From Acidobacteriota bacterium (GTDB lineage Bacteria; Acidobacteriota; UBA6911; RPQK01; DATIPO01): a stretch of 11,636 nt of DNA. The notes beneath the pieces are model-generated. The model had not been told where the DNA came from, searched no databases, and saw nothing but the letters and a program-made list of their open reading frames with translations. The position numbers and the translations under genes are program-made. Positions 1-5,927 of the stretch are shown here, one piece after another. Location of the stretch: NCBI GenBank assembly GCA_028277865.1, contig JANQFM010000746.1:1-11636 (forward strand). The letters run 5' to 3'. Position 1 is the first letter of the stretch, and every line of letters begins with the position of its first letter.

Positions 1-82
1 AGTTGAGGTCCACCAGCAGTTCCCCGGCCCAAGCTCCGATCCTGCCTTCCCGTCTGCCGCAATCAAAGGTCACCAGGCGCAT
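1..82 (-). CDS. Fumarylacetoacetate hydrolase (FAH) family protein, N-terminus only
   Basis: Only the first 27 codons are present; the gene continues off the left edge. The ATG at 82-80 opens a peptide starting MRLVTFDCG and continuing with IGAWAGELLVDLN. This is the typical N-terminal strand pattern of FAH-family enzymes, which are metal-dependent C-C hydrolases or decarboxylases acting on 2-keto acids. An AAAGGTGG ribosome-binding stretch ends about 4 nt before the ATG. The catalytic domain lies outside the window, so the substrate cannot be told. The gene points away from the GTPase gene and is probably ordinary chromosomal flank rather than part of the neighbouring system. Confidence 0.72.
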   Translation of the reverse strand, partial: MRLVTFDCGRREGRIGAWAGELLVDLN

Positions 83-121
83 CAGTCCACCTTTCAAAAA
101 AGATCAAAGAATCGAGTCGCC

Positions 122-150
122 ATTCTAGCCCTTTTGGGCCGAGGGGAAAA
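122..150 (-). promoter_or_regulatory. Possible promoter for the FAH-family gene
   Basis: On the minus strand a TAGAAT box (127-122) lies 17 nt from a weak TTTTCC (150-145), about 40 nt before the FAH start codon. The spacer contains a GCCC-TTTT-GGGC inverted repeat. The -35 match is poor, so this is tentative. Confidence 0.22.
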
Positions 151-178
151 CAGGACAACGACCGGACTCCCATCTTCC

Positions 179-227
179 CGACTCCTGACTCCTGACTCCC
201 GACTCTTGACTCCTGACTCCCGACTCC
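179..227. repeat. Heptanucleotide tandem repeat, 7 units of (C/T)GACTC(C/T)
   Basis: Seven consecutive 7-bp units read CGACTCC, TGACTCC, TGACTCC, CGACTCT, TGACTCC, TGACTCC and CGACTCC. The only variation is C/T at the first and last positions. The tract is non-coding and lies between the divergent FAH and GTPase genes. It is followed by the duplicated short motif TTTGCGCC/TTTGCGCG. Such low-complexity heptamers are common in intergenic DNA of some Acidobacteriota and cyanobacteria. No function is implied. Confidence 0.93.
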
Positions 228-239
228 TTCTTTGCGCCT

Positions 240-269
240 TTGCGCGAGATCCCCCTCCGAGGCTAGACT
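240..269 (+). promoter_or_regulatory. Candidate promoter of the GTPase gene, near-leaderless
   Basis: TTGCGC (240-245), an 18-nt spacer and TAGACT (264-269) form a recognisable sigma-70-type pair. The -10 box ends 9 nt before the ATG at 279, so transcription would start within a few bases of the start codon. The same spacing is seen before the gene at 8301. A GGAG (270-273) also lies 5 nt before the ATG and could serve as an RBS if transcription starts further upstream. Confidence 0.4.
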
Positions 270-278
270 GGAGCTCTC

Positions 279-1061
279 ATGCCCGAATCAGCCGCCAAGC
301 CGGTGGACATCGTGCTCTGGGGCCCCACCATGGCCGGCAAGACCATGATGCTGGCGCGGCTTTACCTGCAGTCGGTGGAGTTCGAAAGCCAGTGGGAGAT
401 CCTGCCCACTGAGGAATCGAGCCAGTTCATCGCCGACATGCGCAACGCCATCAGCCGTGACAACCTCTTCCCCGAACCCACCTCGCTGGCGCACAGCGAG
501 CAGGTGGCCTACCTCTTCCGCAACCGTCAAAGCGGTGCCGCGGCCACCCTTTCCATCGTGGACCGGGCCGGGGTTCACTACCAGGACCTGGAAGAGCAAA
601 CCCGCCAGCACCTGGCTCAGGCGGACGGCCTGCTGCTGCTTTTCGACCCCTCGCGCGAAAAGGAGACCCTCAAGCGCGAAGTGCAAAACACCTTGGAGCA
701 CGTTTACGTTTCCAAGGCGGGCAATTGCGGCGCAAAAGATGAACGCCCCTATGCCGTCTGCCTCTCCAAAGCCGACATTTTGCTCAAAAGCCCCGCAGAT
801 CATGACCTGGCCTGCCGGTCGCCTCATCAGTTTGTCATCCAACGCATGGAAGCCGACCTGGTGGGATGGCTGGAGCGCTTCTGCAAGAATTTCCAGCTAT
901 TTCCAGTGTCTTCGGTGGGGGTGAGAGTCGGCCGGGATGACTTGGAGCCGGTGGTCTTCTTCGACGAAAAGCTGACCCAGCGCCTGGCGCCCGATGCGCG
1001 TCCGCTCAACCTCATCGAACCCTTCACCTGGCTGCTGGCCCAATTGGAGGACCGCCTGTGA
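279..1061 (+). CDS. P-loop GTPase (TRAFAC-like), GTPase-centred conflict or signalling system
   Basis: A 260-aa soluble protein with an almost complete GTPase motif set. G1/Walker A is GPTMAGKT (residues 15-22). G3 is VDRAG, with the DxxG at 95-98 after a hydrophobic strand. A further strand, ADGLLLLFD, spans 115-123. G4 is SKAD (163-166), an S-for-N variant of NKxD. G5-like SSVG sits at 211-214. No membrane segment is seen. The likely role is GTP-dependent switching. The next gene in the original operon started in a GTGA overlap with this stop codon, and that gene is GAP1-like, which fits the GTPase/GAP1 pairs of predicted NTP-dependent conflict systems. The ATG at 279 has GGAG 5 nt upstream and the family N-terminus begins a few residues later. 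It could instead belong to another small-GTPase branch such as gliding or polarity GTPases; the GTPase fold itself is well supported. Confidence 0.85.
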   Translation: MPESAAKPVDIVLWGPTMAGKTMMLARLYLQSVEFESQWEILPTEESSQFIADMRNAISRDNLFPEPTSLAHSEQVAYLFRNRQSGAAATLSIVDRAGVHYQDLEEQTRQHLAQADGLLLLFDPSREKETLKREVQNTLEHVYVSKAGNCGAKDERPYAVCLSKADILLKSPADHDLACRSPHQFVIQRMEADLVGWLERFCKNFQLFPVSSVGVRVGRDDLEPVVFFDEKLTQRLAPDARPLNLIEPFTWLLAQLEDRL

Positions 1062-1087
1062 ACGATTCGGCTATGGCCTGGCCAGCC
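1044..1087 (+). repeat. Direct repeat, copy A (GTPase 3' end / GAP1-like 5' start junction)
   Basis: This 44-nt stretch spans the last five GTPase codons, the GGAGG ribosome-binding site and the first ten codons of the following gene. It matches 1994-2037 at 40 of 44 positions by direct comparison. Beyond 1087 the similarity stops and toxin-antitoxin sequence begins. Confidence 0.9.
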
Positions 1088-1097
1088 GACGGGAGTC
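1058..1097 (+). pseudogene. 5' fragment of a GAP1-like gene, broken off by the toxin-antitoxin segment
   Basis: A GTG at 1058 overlaps the GTPase stop (GTGA) and has GGAGG 7 nt upstream. Its first codons read MNDSAMAWPA, matching MNDSAFAWPA of the intact gene at 2008. Similarity ends near 1087. The frame then reads into the 3' end of the toxin gene on the opposite strand and stops at 1168. It is best read as the stub of a former gene copy whose body was lost. Confidence 0.75.
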
Positions 1098-1457
1098 TCA
1101 ATACCAGCGACTCAAGAATTCGACTTGATCGTGCAGTTCCTCGGCTGAAAGCATCGAGATCAGCCTGAGCAAGCGCCGCATTTGCTCGCCTACTGAAAGC
1201 GTCTGTTGACGGGCAAGGATGATTCCTGAGTGGTGACGCCCCTCTTCCATGAACGCTTTGTGCAAGCGGCAGAAATCTCCCACATTAAATGAAAAAAGAG
1301 CCCTGCCCTGAGTTGACGCATGCAGCAGATGGGCCTTGTCCGGCTGCTTGACCATATCCGCTTCCAGGGCAGTCAAAACGTCGATTCCGCGAGCATTGAG
1401 AGCCCGGACCAAAGCCCGGTTCATTGAATCTTCATCGATGTAAAGCCGGATTTTCAT
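1098..1457 (-). CDS. DUF5615 family PIN-like toxin
   Basis: A 119-aa protein, the usual length for this family. It starts with the short strand KIRLYIDED, placing acidic residues at D8, E9 and D10. It then has GIDVLTALEADM and D40, and the strand LFSFNVGDF containing N58 and D61. This is the typical acidic layout of DUF5615, a compact PIN-like nuclease fold. By family knowledge it is the presumed RNA-cleaving toxin of a VapBC-like module. The ATG overlaps the stop of the DUF433 gene by 4 nt (ATGA at 1457-1454), so translation is probably coupled to the antitoxin. Base composition is more AT-rich than the flanking genes, consistent with later acquisition. All the family's key acidic positions look intact. 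Confidence 0.85.
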   Translation of the reverse strand: MKIRLYIDEDSMNRALVRALNARGIDVLTALEADMVKQPDKAHLLHASTQGRALFSFNVGDFCRLHKAFMEEGRHHSGIILARQQTLSVGEQMRRLLRLISMLSAEELHDQVEFLSRWY

Positions 1458-1750
1458 CCTCTTGCGTGGCGAGAGGGAAATCTCTGCTCCATTGCTGCAG
1501 CACTAGTTTCTTCGACCGCCAAGCCTTTATCGATTTCATCGCGGTTTGCATGGTAGTAAGCAAGTGCGGCATGCACTTGAGCGAGGTTCAAATGCCCGAA
1601 TCGCTCGGCAATTTCTTCGGGACCGTCACCTGACAGATACCAGGCAACGACTCGTTGCACAGTGATTCCGGTTCCCGCCAGACACGGCTTTCCGCCTCGG
1701 ATCTCCGGCGTCTTTTCAATCAAAGTGCCGATGTCAGTGATGACTGCCAC
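1454..1750 (-). CDS. DUF433 family antitoxin
   Basis: A 98-aa protein with the full DUF433 signature: PEIRGGKPCLAGTGITVQRV (residues 15-34), then SGDGPEEIAERFGHLNLAQV and AALAYYHANRDEID. These form a small winged-helix-like DNA-binding unit usually paired with a DUF5615 toxin. It is first in the pair and is followed by the toxin in an ATGA overlap. The start is GTG at 1750-1748, chosen because GAGGAG lies exactly 8 nt upstream; an ATG slightly upstream is out of frame. The C-terminal tail (about residues 76-98) lies beyond the conserved domain and probably wraps the toxin. It is likely autoregulated together with the toxin, which I infer from family behaviour. Confidence 0.87.
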   Translation of the reverse strand: MAVITDIGTLIEKTPEIRGGKPCLAGTGITVQRVVAWYLSGDGPEEIAERFGHLNLAQVHAALAYYHANRDEIDKGLAVEETSAAAMEQRFPSRHARG

Positions 1751-1758
1751 AGGGCATT

Positions 1759-1764
1759 CTCCTC
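1759..1764 (-). promoter_or_regulatory. Ribosome-binding site that fixes the DUF433 GTG start
   Basis: GAGGAG on the minus strand with an 8-nt spacer to the GTG at 1750. It decides in favour of the GTG start. Confidence 0.7.
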
Positions 1765-1798
1765 TCTATTTCACTATGATCCACATCAGAGGCTGCCG

Positions 1799-1809
1799 TG
1801 ACAAGTCAA
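1799..1809 (-). promoter_or_regulatory. Palindrome upstream of the toxin-antitoxin pair, possible operator
   Basis: The plus strand reads TGACAAGTCA (1799-1808), arms TGAC/GTCA with a 2-nt centre. On the minus strand this coincides with -35-like TTGACT (1809-1804) and TTGTCA (1804-1799). No convincing -10 box is found at normal spacing. It is a candidate autoregulatory site only. Confidence 0.28.
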
Positions 1810-1831
1810 GGGGAGCCTCGAAGAATTGCCC

Positions 1832-1860
1832 TTTCACCGCCTCCCCCTTGTATCTAGAAT
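1832..1860 (+). promoter_or_regulatory. Possible promoter reading into the GTPase remnant and GAP1-like gene
   Basis: TTTCAC (1832-1837), a 17-nt spacer and TAGAAT (1855-1860). If real, it would let the GAP1-like gene be transcribed despite the opposing toxin-antitoxin pair that separates it from the GTPase promoter. The -10 match is good and the -35 weak. Confidence 0.3.
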
Positions 1861-1864
1861 ATGA

Positions 1865-2011
1865 CTGGGTGCCCTGGTCACACCTATAGTGGATCCCGGG
1901 TTAGCCAGTTCGGAGCCAGCGATCTTCATGGACGAAAAACCGAACCAACGCCTGAGGCCCAGAGCCGAGCCGCTCATCAGTTTGCTTCTGACTTTGGAGG
2001 ACCACCTGTGA
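1865..2011 (+). pseudogene. 3' remnant of a second GTPase gene
   Basis: The frame ending at TGA 2009-2011 is open only back to 1865, after a TGA at 1862. It reads EPAIFMDEKPNQRL and ends LLLTLEDHL. This aligns with the C-terminus of the intact GTPase, EPVVFFDEKLTQRL ending LLAQLEDRL, with one 6-residue gap and roughly 20 identities in 32 aligned positions. None of the GTP-binding motifs are present. It ends in the same GTGA overlap with the next gene. It is the tail of a diverged paralog, not a recent copy, because identity outside the 44-nt junction is clearly lower. Confidence 0.8.
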
Positions 2012-2037
2012 ACGATTCAGCTTTCGCCTGGCCAGCC
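1994..2037 (+). repeat. Direct repeat, copy B (GTPase-remnant / GAP1-like junction)
   Basis: Second copy of the 44-nt junction, offset by exactly 950 nt from copy A, 40 of 44 identical. It covers the last remnant codons, the GGAGG at 1996-2000 and the first ten codons of the intact GAP1-like gene. Confidence 0.9.
1996..2000 (+). promoter_or_regulatory. Ribosome-binding site deciding the GTG start of the GAP1-like gene
   Basis: GGAGG with a 7-nt spacer to GTG 2008. The frame is open further upstream to an ATG at 1861. That extra stretch is accounted for by the GTPase remnant in another frame and has no RBS, so the GTG is preferred. Confidence 0.75.
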
Positions 2038-3462
2038 TTGAGACCCGAGTCCGGGGAATCGTTCCAATCCGGAGAGATCGAAGCGGAACGCGCTGTGTTG
2101 GGCAAGGTTCACGGTGCTGCCTCGGATTTTCGCTGGATCGCCCGCTCGCCAGGATTCGACCTCGAACGCAGGCCAGAGAGGGAGACTTCGACAGGATTGG
2201 AGAACCTGCCTTTGGACGGGGGGTTGTGGCGCTCGACCGGCGACCGCTGCTATGCCGTCCATTGCTACAAGAGCCGTGCGCTGGACCAGGCAGGACGGTC
2301 GACCGCCCTGGAAAAGCAACTCCTGGCATACAAGCCGGCCTCAGGCCTGCCTCTTGCCTTGGCCGCCTTGCTGCTACTGCAGCGCGCCGCAAGCTACGAC
2401 GACAAGGTCTGGTGGGAGCGCCGCAACCTCGGCAGCTGGCGGAATCCTTCATTTTCGCTGCAACTGCAACCGGTGCGACTCTCCTGGGGTGCGGATCGCC
2501 TCCAGCCTCTGATCCAAGAGGCCATCACCTGCCTTCAGAAGTCCTGCTCTGCGCAACAGGTGACCGAGTTTTACGCCCGCCTGCTGGCAGGCAACCGCCC
2601 CGCCCTTTTGGAAGGCGCATCCCAGCCATTGCCCTGCTTGGCCCTGGCAGCTCTGCTCCTACCGCTGCCTCGCCGCACAGCCAGCCCGATTTCATTGGCC
2701 GGATGGATCTTTTCCAGCCGCTACGACCCTGAATCCATCGCCCGCCGATGGAGCGCTGTCGCCTGCCAGCGCCGTCCCGCCCGCTTCCCGCAAGGCGAAA
2801 AGCCGCCTTCAGGCGAACAGATGCGGCGTGCACAAAATTGGACGCAGGCTTTGTGGGAAAACGCCCCTCAAAGCATCCTCCGACCCCAGCCTGAACGCTC
2901 CCAACACCCCCAGGCTCGGCCTGACGATGACCTGCGCAAGGCAATCCGCTTGGTGGATGCGGGTGCCGACTGGGCCGAGGTCGCCCCCCATCTCACTGGG
3001 CTTGCCACTCCCTTGAGCCGCCTTGTGGAATTCAGCCTTCAGCGCCAATCCTGGTGGCTGGAGCCGCAAGAGCTGGCCAACAAGGGCGAAAAAATTGCCG
3101 CCTTCTCCCCACGGAGTCAGGAAGCACAGTTGCTGCAAGCCTGCCTCAAGCGAGCGGAAAAGGAAGGGCCGACCTCGGCCAGCCCCAAAGGGTGGAAGAT
3201 CAAAGCCGATCTGCTGCGGGCGGCCTGCCTGTCGTTTTCACCTGCCGCCCAGACACTGCAGAGGGTGGGCTGGCCTCGCTCTGCCTTGGTTCCGCCTTTG
3301 CTTTTTGCCCCTCTAGTGCGGCGATCCGACCGGGAAGCGTTGCTGCATCTTGGCGAACCCCTCAAGGAATCCCTGCGCCGCTCCGACGAATGCCCCTACC
3401 AAATGCTCTTCGAACCGATCGAGAAGGCCTTCCGGGAGTGGGCTGAAACGCAAGGGCAGTAG
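2008..3462 (+). CDS. GTPase-associated protein, GAP1-like (tentative)
   Basis: A 484-aa soluble protein without membrane segments or catalytic motifs I can name. Several stretches resemble the GAP1 class found beside GTPases in conflict systems. There is an N-terminal strand pair around ERAVLGKVHG and FRWIARSPGF (27-50). The segment YKSRALDQAGR (87-97) is followed by a hydrophobic stretch, like the 'D-x-x-GR' element. The pattern LPLPRRTASPIS and then RYDP (218-241) recalls the mid-domain 'LP..R...SF' element. The C-terminal half is helical and less conserved. The GTG start is supported by GGAGG at 7 nt and by the duplicated junction, where the same start overlaps a GTPase stop. Its predicted role is a partner or regulator of the GTPase at 279. 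The assignment rests on remembered patterns; the pairing with a GTPase gene is seen directly in both junction copies. Confidence 0.6.
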   Translation: MNDSAFAWPALRPESGESFQSGEIEAERAVLGKVHGAASDFRWIARSPGFDLERRPERETSTGLENLPLDGGLWRSTGDRCYAVHCYKSRALDQAGRSTALEKQLLAYKPASGLPLALAALLLLQRAASYDDKVWWERRNLGSWRNPSFSLQLQPVRLSWGADRLQPLIQEAITCLQKSCSAQQVTEFYARLLAGNRPALLEGASQPLPCLALAALLLPLPRRTASPISLAGWIFSSRYDPESIARRWSAVACQRRPARFPQGEKPPSGEQMRRAQNWTQALWENAPQSILRPQPERSQHPQARPDDDLRKAIRLVDAGADWAEVAPHLTGLATPLSRLVEFSLQRQSWWLEPQELANKGEKIAAFSPRSQEAQLLQACLKRAEKEGPTSASPKGWKIKADLLRAACLSFSPAAQTLQRVGWPRSALVPPLLFAPLVRRSDREALLHLGEPLKESLRRSDECPYQMLFEPIEKAFREWAETQGQ

Positions 3463-3620
3463 CTCCAATCCTCTTCGATTGAATTCCTTTCAAGACTGCA
3501 ACGTACTTTGAGATATCTGGCTACGGCAGGAGCCCATCTACGGCTCACAGGGCATTTGGCAGTAGAGGCGTCGCGTCGCAGAATCGTTTGGGCAATTGGG
3601 GCATTCGGACTGAATGGTCG

Positions 3621-3626
3621 AAGGAG
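3621..3626 (+). promoter_or_regulatory. Ribosome-binding site deciding the TPR gene start
   Basis: AAGGAG with a 7-nt spacer to the ATG at 3634. The frame is open upstream to 3508, but that stretch has no RBS and reads as non-coding. The 171-nt gap 3463-3633 otherwise shows nothing recognisable. Confidence 0.7.
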
Positions 3627-3633
3627 ATCATTT

Positions 3634-4665
3634 ATGCCAGCGGAGAGAAGCGAACAAAACCGAAATTCATCAAAAGTTTCAGGATCCACGAAAGCCACCG
3701 GCGATGGTGAGGTGCATACCCGACCTCGGTCATTTCGAGCCAAGGACTGGGTGGCGGTCACGTTCAGCGTGATCGCTGTCCTGATTTCCTTCTTCTCGTT
3801 CCTCGACGGAAGAATTAACTCCTACCGGCTTCTAAGGGTGGAAGCCGATGGCTTCTTGTCCAAAGCTTGGGACGCTCTGGGAGGCAAAAGGAACTCTGTG
3901 TACGTGGAGTCGGACTCCGAAGTCGCAATTCCCAGACTCGAAAAGGCAAGACGACTGATTGAACGAGCCAAGATTCTGGATCCCGATTACGCCAAGGTCC
4001 ACCGCATAGAGGGAGTCTACCTTTACCTCAAGGGCAAGCCTGATCGGGCCATAGATGCCTTTAGAATTGCCATTGAACTGGACGAGTACGATCCGGATTC
4101 ATACGCCAATCTGGGTTTGGCGCTCAAGTCGAAAGGGGATCTTGACCAAGCCATGGCGGAGTACAGGAAGGCCCTCGAGTTGGACCCGGAGTCCATCTTG
4201 GCCCACTACAATCTCGGGCTCGCATACTCTGATCAAAGAGACTTTGAACAAGCAAAGCAATGCATCGAAGAGGCATTGAAGCTGGAGCCGAAGAACGAGG
4301 TGATACTCACCAGCTACGGGAATATCTTGGCTGATCTGGGGCTGCTAGAAGAGGCTGAGACCCAGCATCGCAGGGCGACTCAGCTCAATACAAGCTATGG
4401 CGCGGCCTACTCCAATCTTGCTTCGGTACTGGAAAGCCAGGGTCGATATGAGGAAGCTGCCTATACGTTCGAAGTCGCCACGCAGCTCGACCCTTATGCA
4501 GGTGACTATTATGACTTGGGCAGGCTGTTGACTCGTCTGAAGAAGTACGAAAAAGCCAGGGAAGCATTCGAGAAGGCTCTTGAACTTGACTCATCCCACA
4601 AGGATGCCCGTGAAGCGCTGGAGAGCCTTCCATCCGGCCGATCAAACCCTGCAGCCATGAATTGA
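3634..4665 (+). CDS. Membrane-anchored tetratricopeptide repeat (TPR) protein
   Basis: A 343-aa protein. A hydrophilic, basic N-terminus (residues 1-38) is followed by one transmembrane helix (about 39-57). After a linker come about seven TPR units filling the rest, with clean consensus such as YANLGLALKSKGDLDQAMAE and HYNLGLAYSDQRDFEQAKQ. The positive residues before the helix (RPRSFRAK) predict an inside N-terminus and a TPR domain outside the inner membrane. It probably acts as a protein-protein scaffold; no enzyme domain is seen. GC content is visibly lower than in the genes on either side (about 52% in a sampled 60-nt stretch, against about 68% in a stretch of the GAP1-like gene). It also sits 171 nt from its upstream neighbour. 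It may therefore be a later arrival rather than an original operon member. Confidence 0.85.
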   Translation: MPAERSEQNRNSSKVSGSTKATGDGEVHTRPRSFRAKDWVAVTFSVIAVLISFFSFLDGRINSYRLLRVEADGFLSKAWDALGGKRNSVYVESDSEVAIPRLEKARRLIERAKILDPDYAKVHRIEGVYLYLKGKPDRAIDAFRIAIELDEYDPDSYANLGLALKSKGDLDQAMAEYRKALELDPESILAHYNLGLAYSDQRDFEQAKQCIEEALKLEPKNEVILTSYGNILADLGLLEEAETQHRRATQLNTSYGAAYSNLASVLESQGRYEEAAYTFEVATQLDPYAGDYYDLGRLLTRLKKYEKAREAFEKALELDSSHKDAREALESLPSGRSNPAAMN

Positions 4666-4685
4666 GCCGGATGAGCCGTTCCGGC
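4666..4685 (+). terminator. Hairpin directly after the TPR gene
   Basis: GCCGGA (4666-4671) and TCCGGC (4680-4685) form a perfect 6-bp stem with an 8-nt loop, starting right after the stop codon. No T-run follows, so a classical intrinsic terminator is not established. Confidence 0.35.
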
Positions 4686-4691
4686 ATTGAT

Positions 4692-4767
4692 GGAACAGGG
4701 AACACCGAACCAAGGAAGAAAGCCGGAAGGGCCGAAGTTTCCTGCACCTCCCATTCTTCCCTGTTCC
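4692..4767. repeat. Inverted repeat between convergent genes
   Basis: GGAACAGGGAA (4692-4702) and TTCCCTGTTCC (4757-4767) are exact reverse complements, 11 bp each. They enclose 54 nt that also contain GGAAGAA/TTCTTCC. The stem could form in transcripts from either strand and may help separate the two convergent operons. It also shows that a heptamer-like unit is present in inverted orientation next to the main tract. Confidence 0.7.
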
Positions 4768-4802
4768 GTGTTCCGTGTTCCGTGTTCCGTGTTCCATGTT
4801 CC
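4761..4802. repeat. Heptanucleotide tandem repeat, 6 units of GTGTTCC
   Basis: Six consecutive 7-bp units: CTGTTCC, four exact GTGTTCC and ATGTTCC. The sequence is unrelated to the 179-227 tract but has the same 7-bp period. It lies between convergent stop codons, 7 nt before the end of the vWA-like gene. Confidence 0.93.
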
Positions 4803-4808
4803 CTAATG

Positions 4809-5927
4809 TCATGAAACCGAGACCAGCTCACCCAGCCCAGCCCCCCGAACGACTGCATCGTGCGCCTCAGTGACCATCCGGGCGGCCGATTCGGGTTCAA
4901 ATCGGGGTGCCAGAAAGAAAAAGTCTTGATGGCGGGAAGCCAGGTTGCGGTACTGCTGCCGGGCGTAATGGAGCAGCTCGGGCACACGCGGACGGTCGTG
5001 GATGCCGCTGGCAGCGGGTACGGGATGAAAGATGGAGACCACTTCCACCCCTTTATTGTGCAGGTCCAAAGACACCGACTCGATATCCTTGCGGCGCGGA
5101 GCGGCATTGGCGCCCCAGGGTGCCGGATTGAGGATCGAGTAGCCGGGGGAATCTCCGCTCAGCAGCAGCAGCTTGCGTGCATCGGGGCGCCATCGGGCCG
5201 CGGCGCATTCGTCCAGGGCATCGGCCAGGGCGTCCACAAAGTCGCCTCCTGAACTGGACGGAATGCGGGCCAGGCGCGTTCCCAACTCCGGGATCGAAAT
5301 GGCCTCCAGGCGCCTCTGCTCAGCGATGGCGGGGAAAAGGCGGAATGCAGGGACCAAGTCGTGAGCCGAAACTTTCTGCAAAGGGTCGTCGGCGAATCCC
5401 AAAGCAGCCAGGCGGACGCTTTGGGATTCTTCAGCAACCCTTTCAATGAAGCGCAGCAAGGCCTCCAAATGCTGCTCCCAATGCTCCTTCTGCTCCAGCA
5501 GGCGACCGTTGTCCTCACCCTTTTCGTCGTAGCTGCGCAACGTGCAGTCCACCAGGACGATCAGATCCAGGCGTCCGCTTTGCCGGGGAGGAAGAAAGGG
5601 GTCAGCAGGCCGGAAGTAGGTATCGGGCGGCAAGGTGAACAAAGACCGTCCGGCGGGTGCGGTCAAGCGGGGGGCCGAACCGCTGCTCAGATGGACGCCC
5701 AGCTGGACTTCTTCCCCCTCCCCAGCCTCGACCTCAGCCCGCAGCACGACCTTGCCTTGAGCGCTCAAGGCAAGGTGAATCGCCGATGCCCCTCGCAGAG
5801 CCCGCAACAAAATGACGCAGTCCGAGGGCAGCGGACGATGTTGGGGCGATCCGGATTCCGAATCCCAAACCTCGATATGAAGGGTGGAAGGCTGCTCGGA
5901 CGCCGGACTCGAGGGTGATGGGCTCAT
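4809..5927 (-). CDS. von Willebrand factor A (vWA)-like domain protein
   Basis: A 372-aa soluble protein. Residues 1-115 form a beta-rich N-terminal part. The vWA-like domain runs from about 120 to 340. It begins with the strand RLDLIVLVDCTLRS, where the metal-binding DxSxS motif is degenerate: D127, T129 and S132 instead of regularly spaced serines. It continues with SGGDFVDALADAL (226-238) at the third-motif region and LLLLSGDSPG (253-262), whose D259 matches the conserved Asp after the fourth strand. VEVVSIF near 295-300 is the next strand. By family knowledge vWA domains bind partner proteins through a metal site; the variant motif suggests altered or absent metal use. The ATG at 5927 overlaps the stop of the membrane-protein gene (ATGA), so the two are translationally coupled. 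It is a candidate partner of the GTPase system. Confidence 0.72.
   Translation of the reverse strand: MSPSPSSPASEQPSTLHIEVWDSESGSPQHRPLPSDCVILLRALRGASAIHLALSAQGKVVLRAEVEAGEGEEVQLGVHLSSGSAPRLTAPAGRSLFTLPPDTYFRPADPFLPPRQSGRLDLIVLVDCTLRSYDEKGEDNGRLLEQKEHWEQHLEALLRFIERVAEESQSVRLAALGFADDPLQKVSAHDLVPAFRLFPAIAEQRRLEAISIPELGTRLARIPSSSGGDFVDALADALDECAAARWRPDARKLLLLSGDSPGYSILNPAPWGANAAPRRKDIESVSLDLHNKGVEVVSIFHPVPAASGIHDRPRVPELLHYARQQYRNLASRHQDFFFLAPRFEPESAARMVTEAHDAVVRGAGLGELVSVS

Noticed and set aside
179..227. CRISPR-like array
   Set aside because: The units are 7 bp with no spacers, so this is a simple tandem repeat.
134..412. Short frame starting in the spacer and overlapping the GTPase start
   Set aside because: Its product is largely translation of the heptamer repeat (LLTPDSR units) and then a shifted reading of the GTPase gene.
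1861..2007. Upstream extension of the GAP1-like gene to an ATG at 1861
   Set aside because: This stretch is explained by the GTPase remnant in another frame, lacks an RBS and is replaced by a GTG with GGAGG at 7 nt. The duplicated junction shows the same GTG start.
1044..2037. Target-site duplication of a transposon
   Set aside because: The 44-nt direct repeats are imperfect (four differences) and their similarity extends into GTPase coding sequence on the left side of copy B. No transposase or terminal inverted repeats were found, so paralogy or recombination explains them better.
4666..4685. Firm intrinsic terminator
   Set aside because: The stem is good but no T-run follows, so only a tentative terminator label is kept.
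4385..5107. Minus-strand frame containing EHGTRNTEHGTRN
   Set aside because: The peptide arises from the GTGTTCC heptamer tract. The frame overlaps the real vWA-like gene and the TPR gene.
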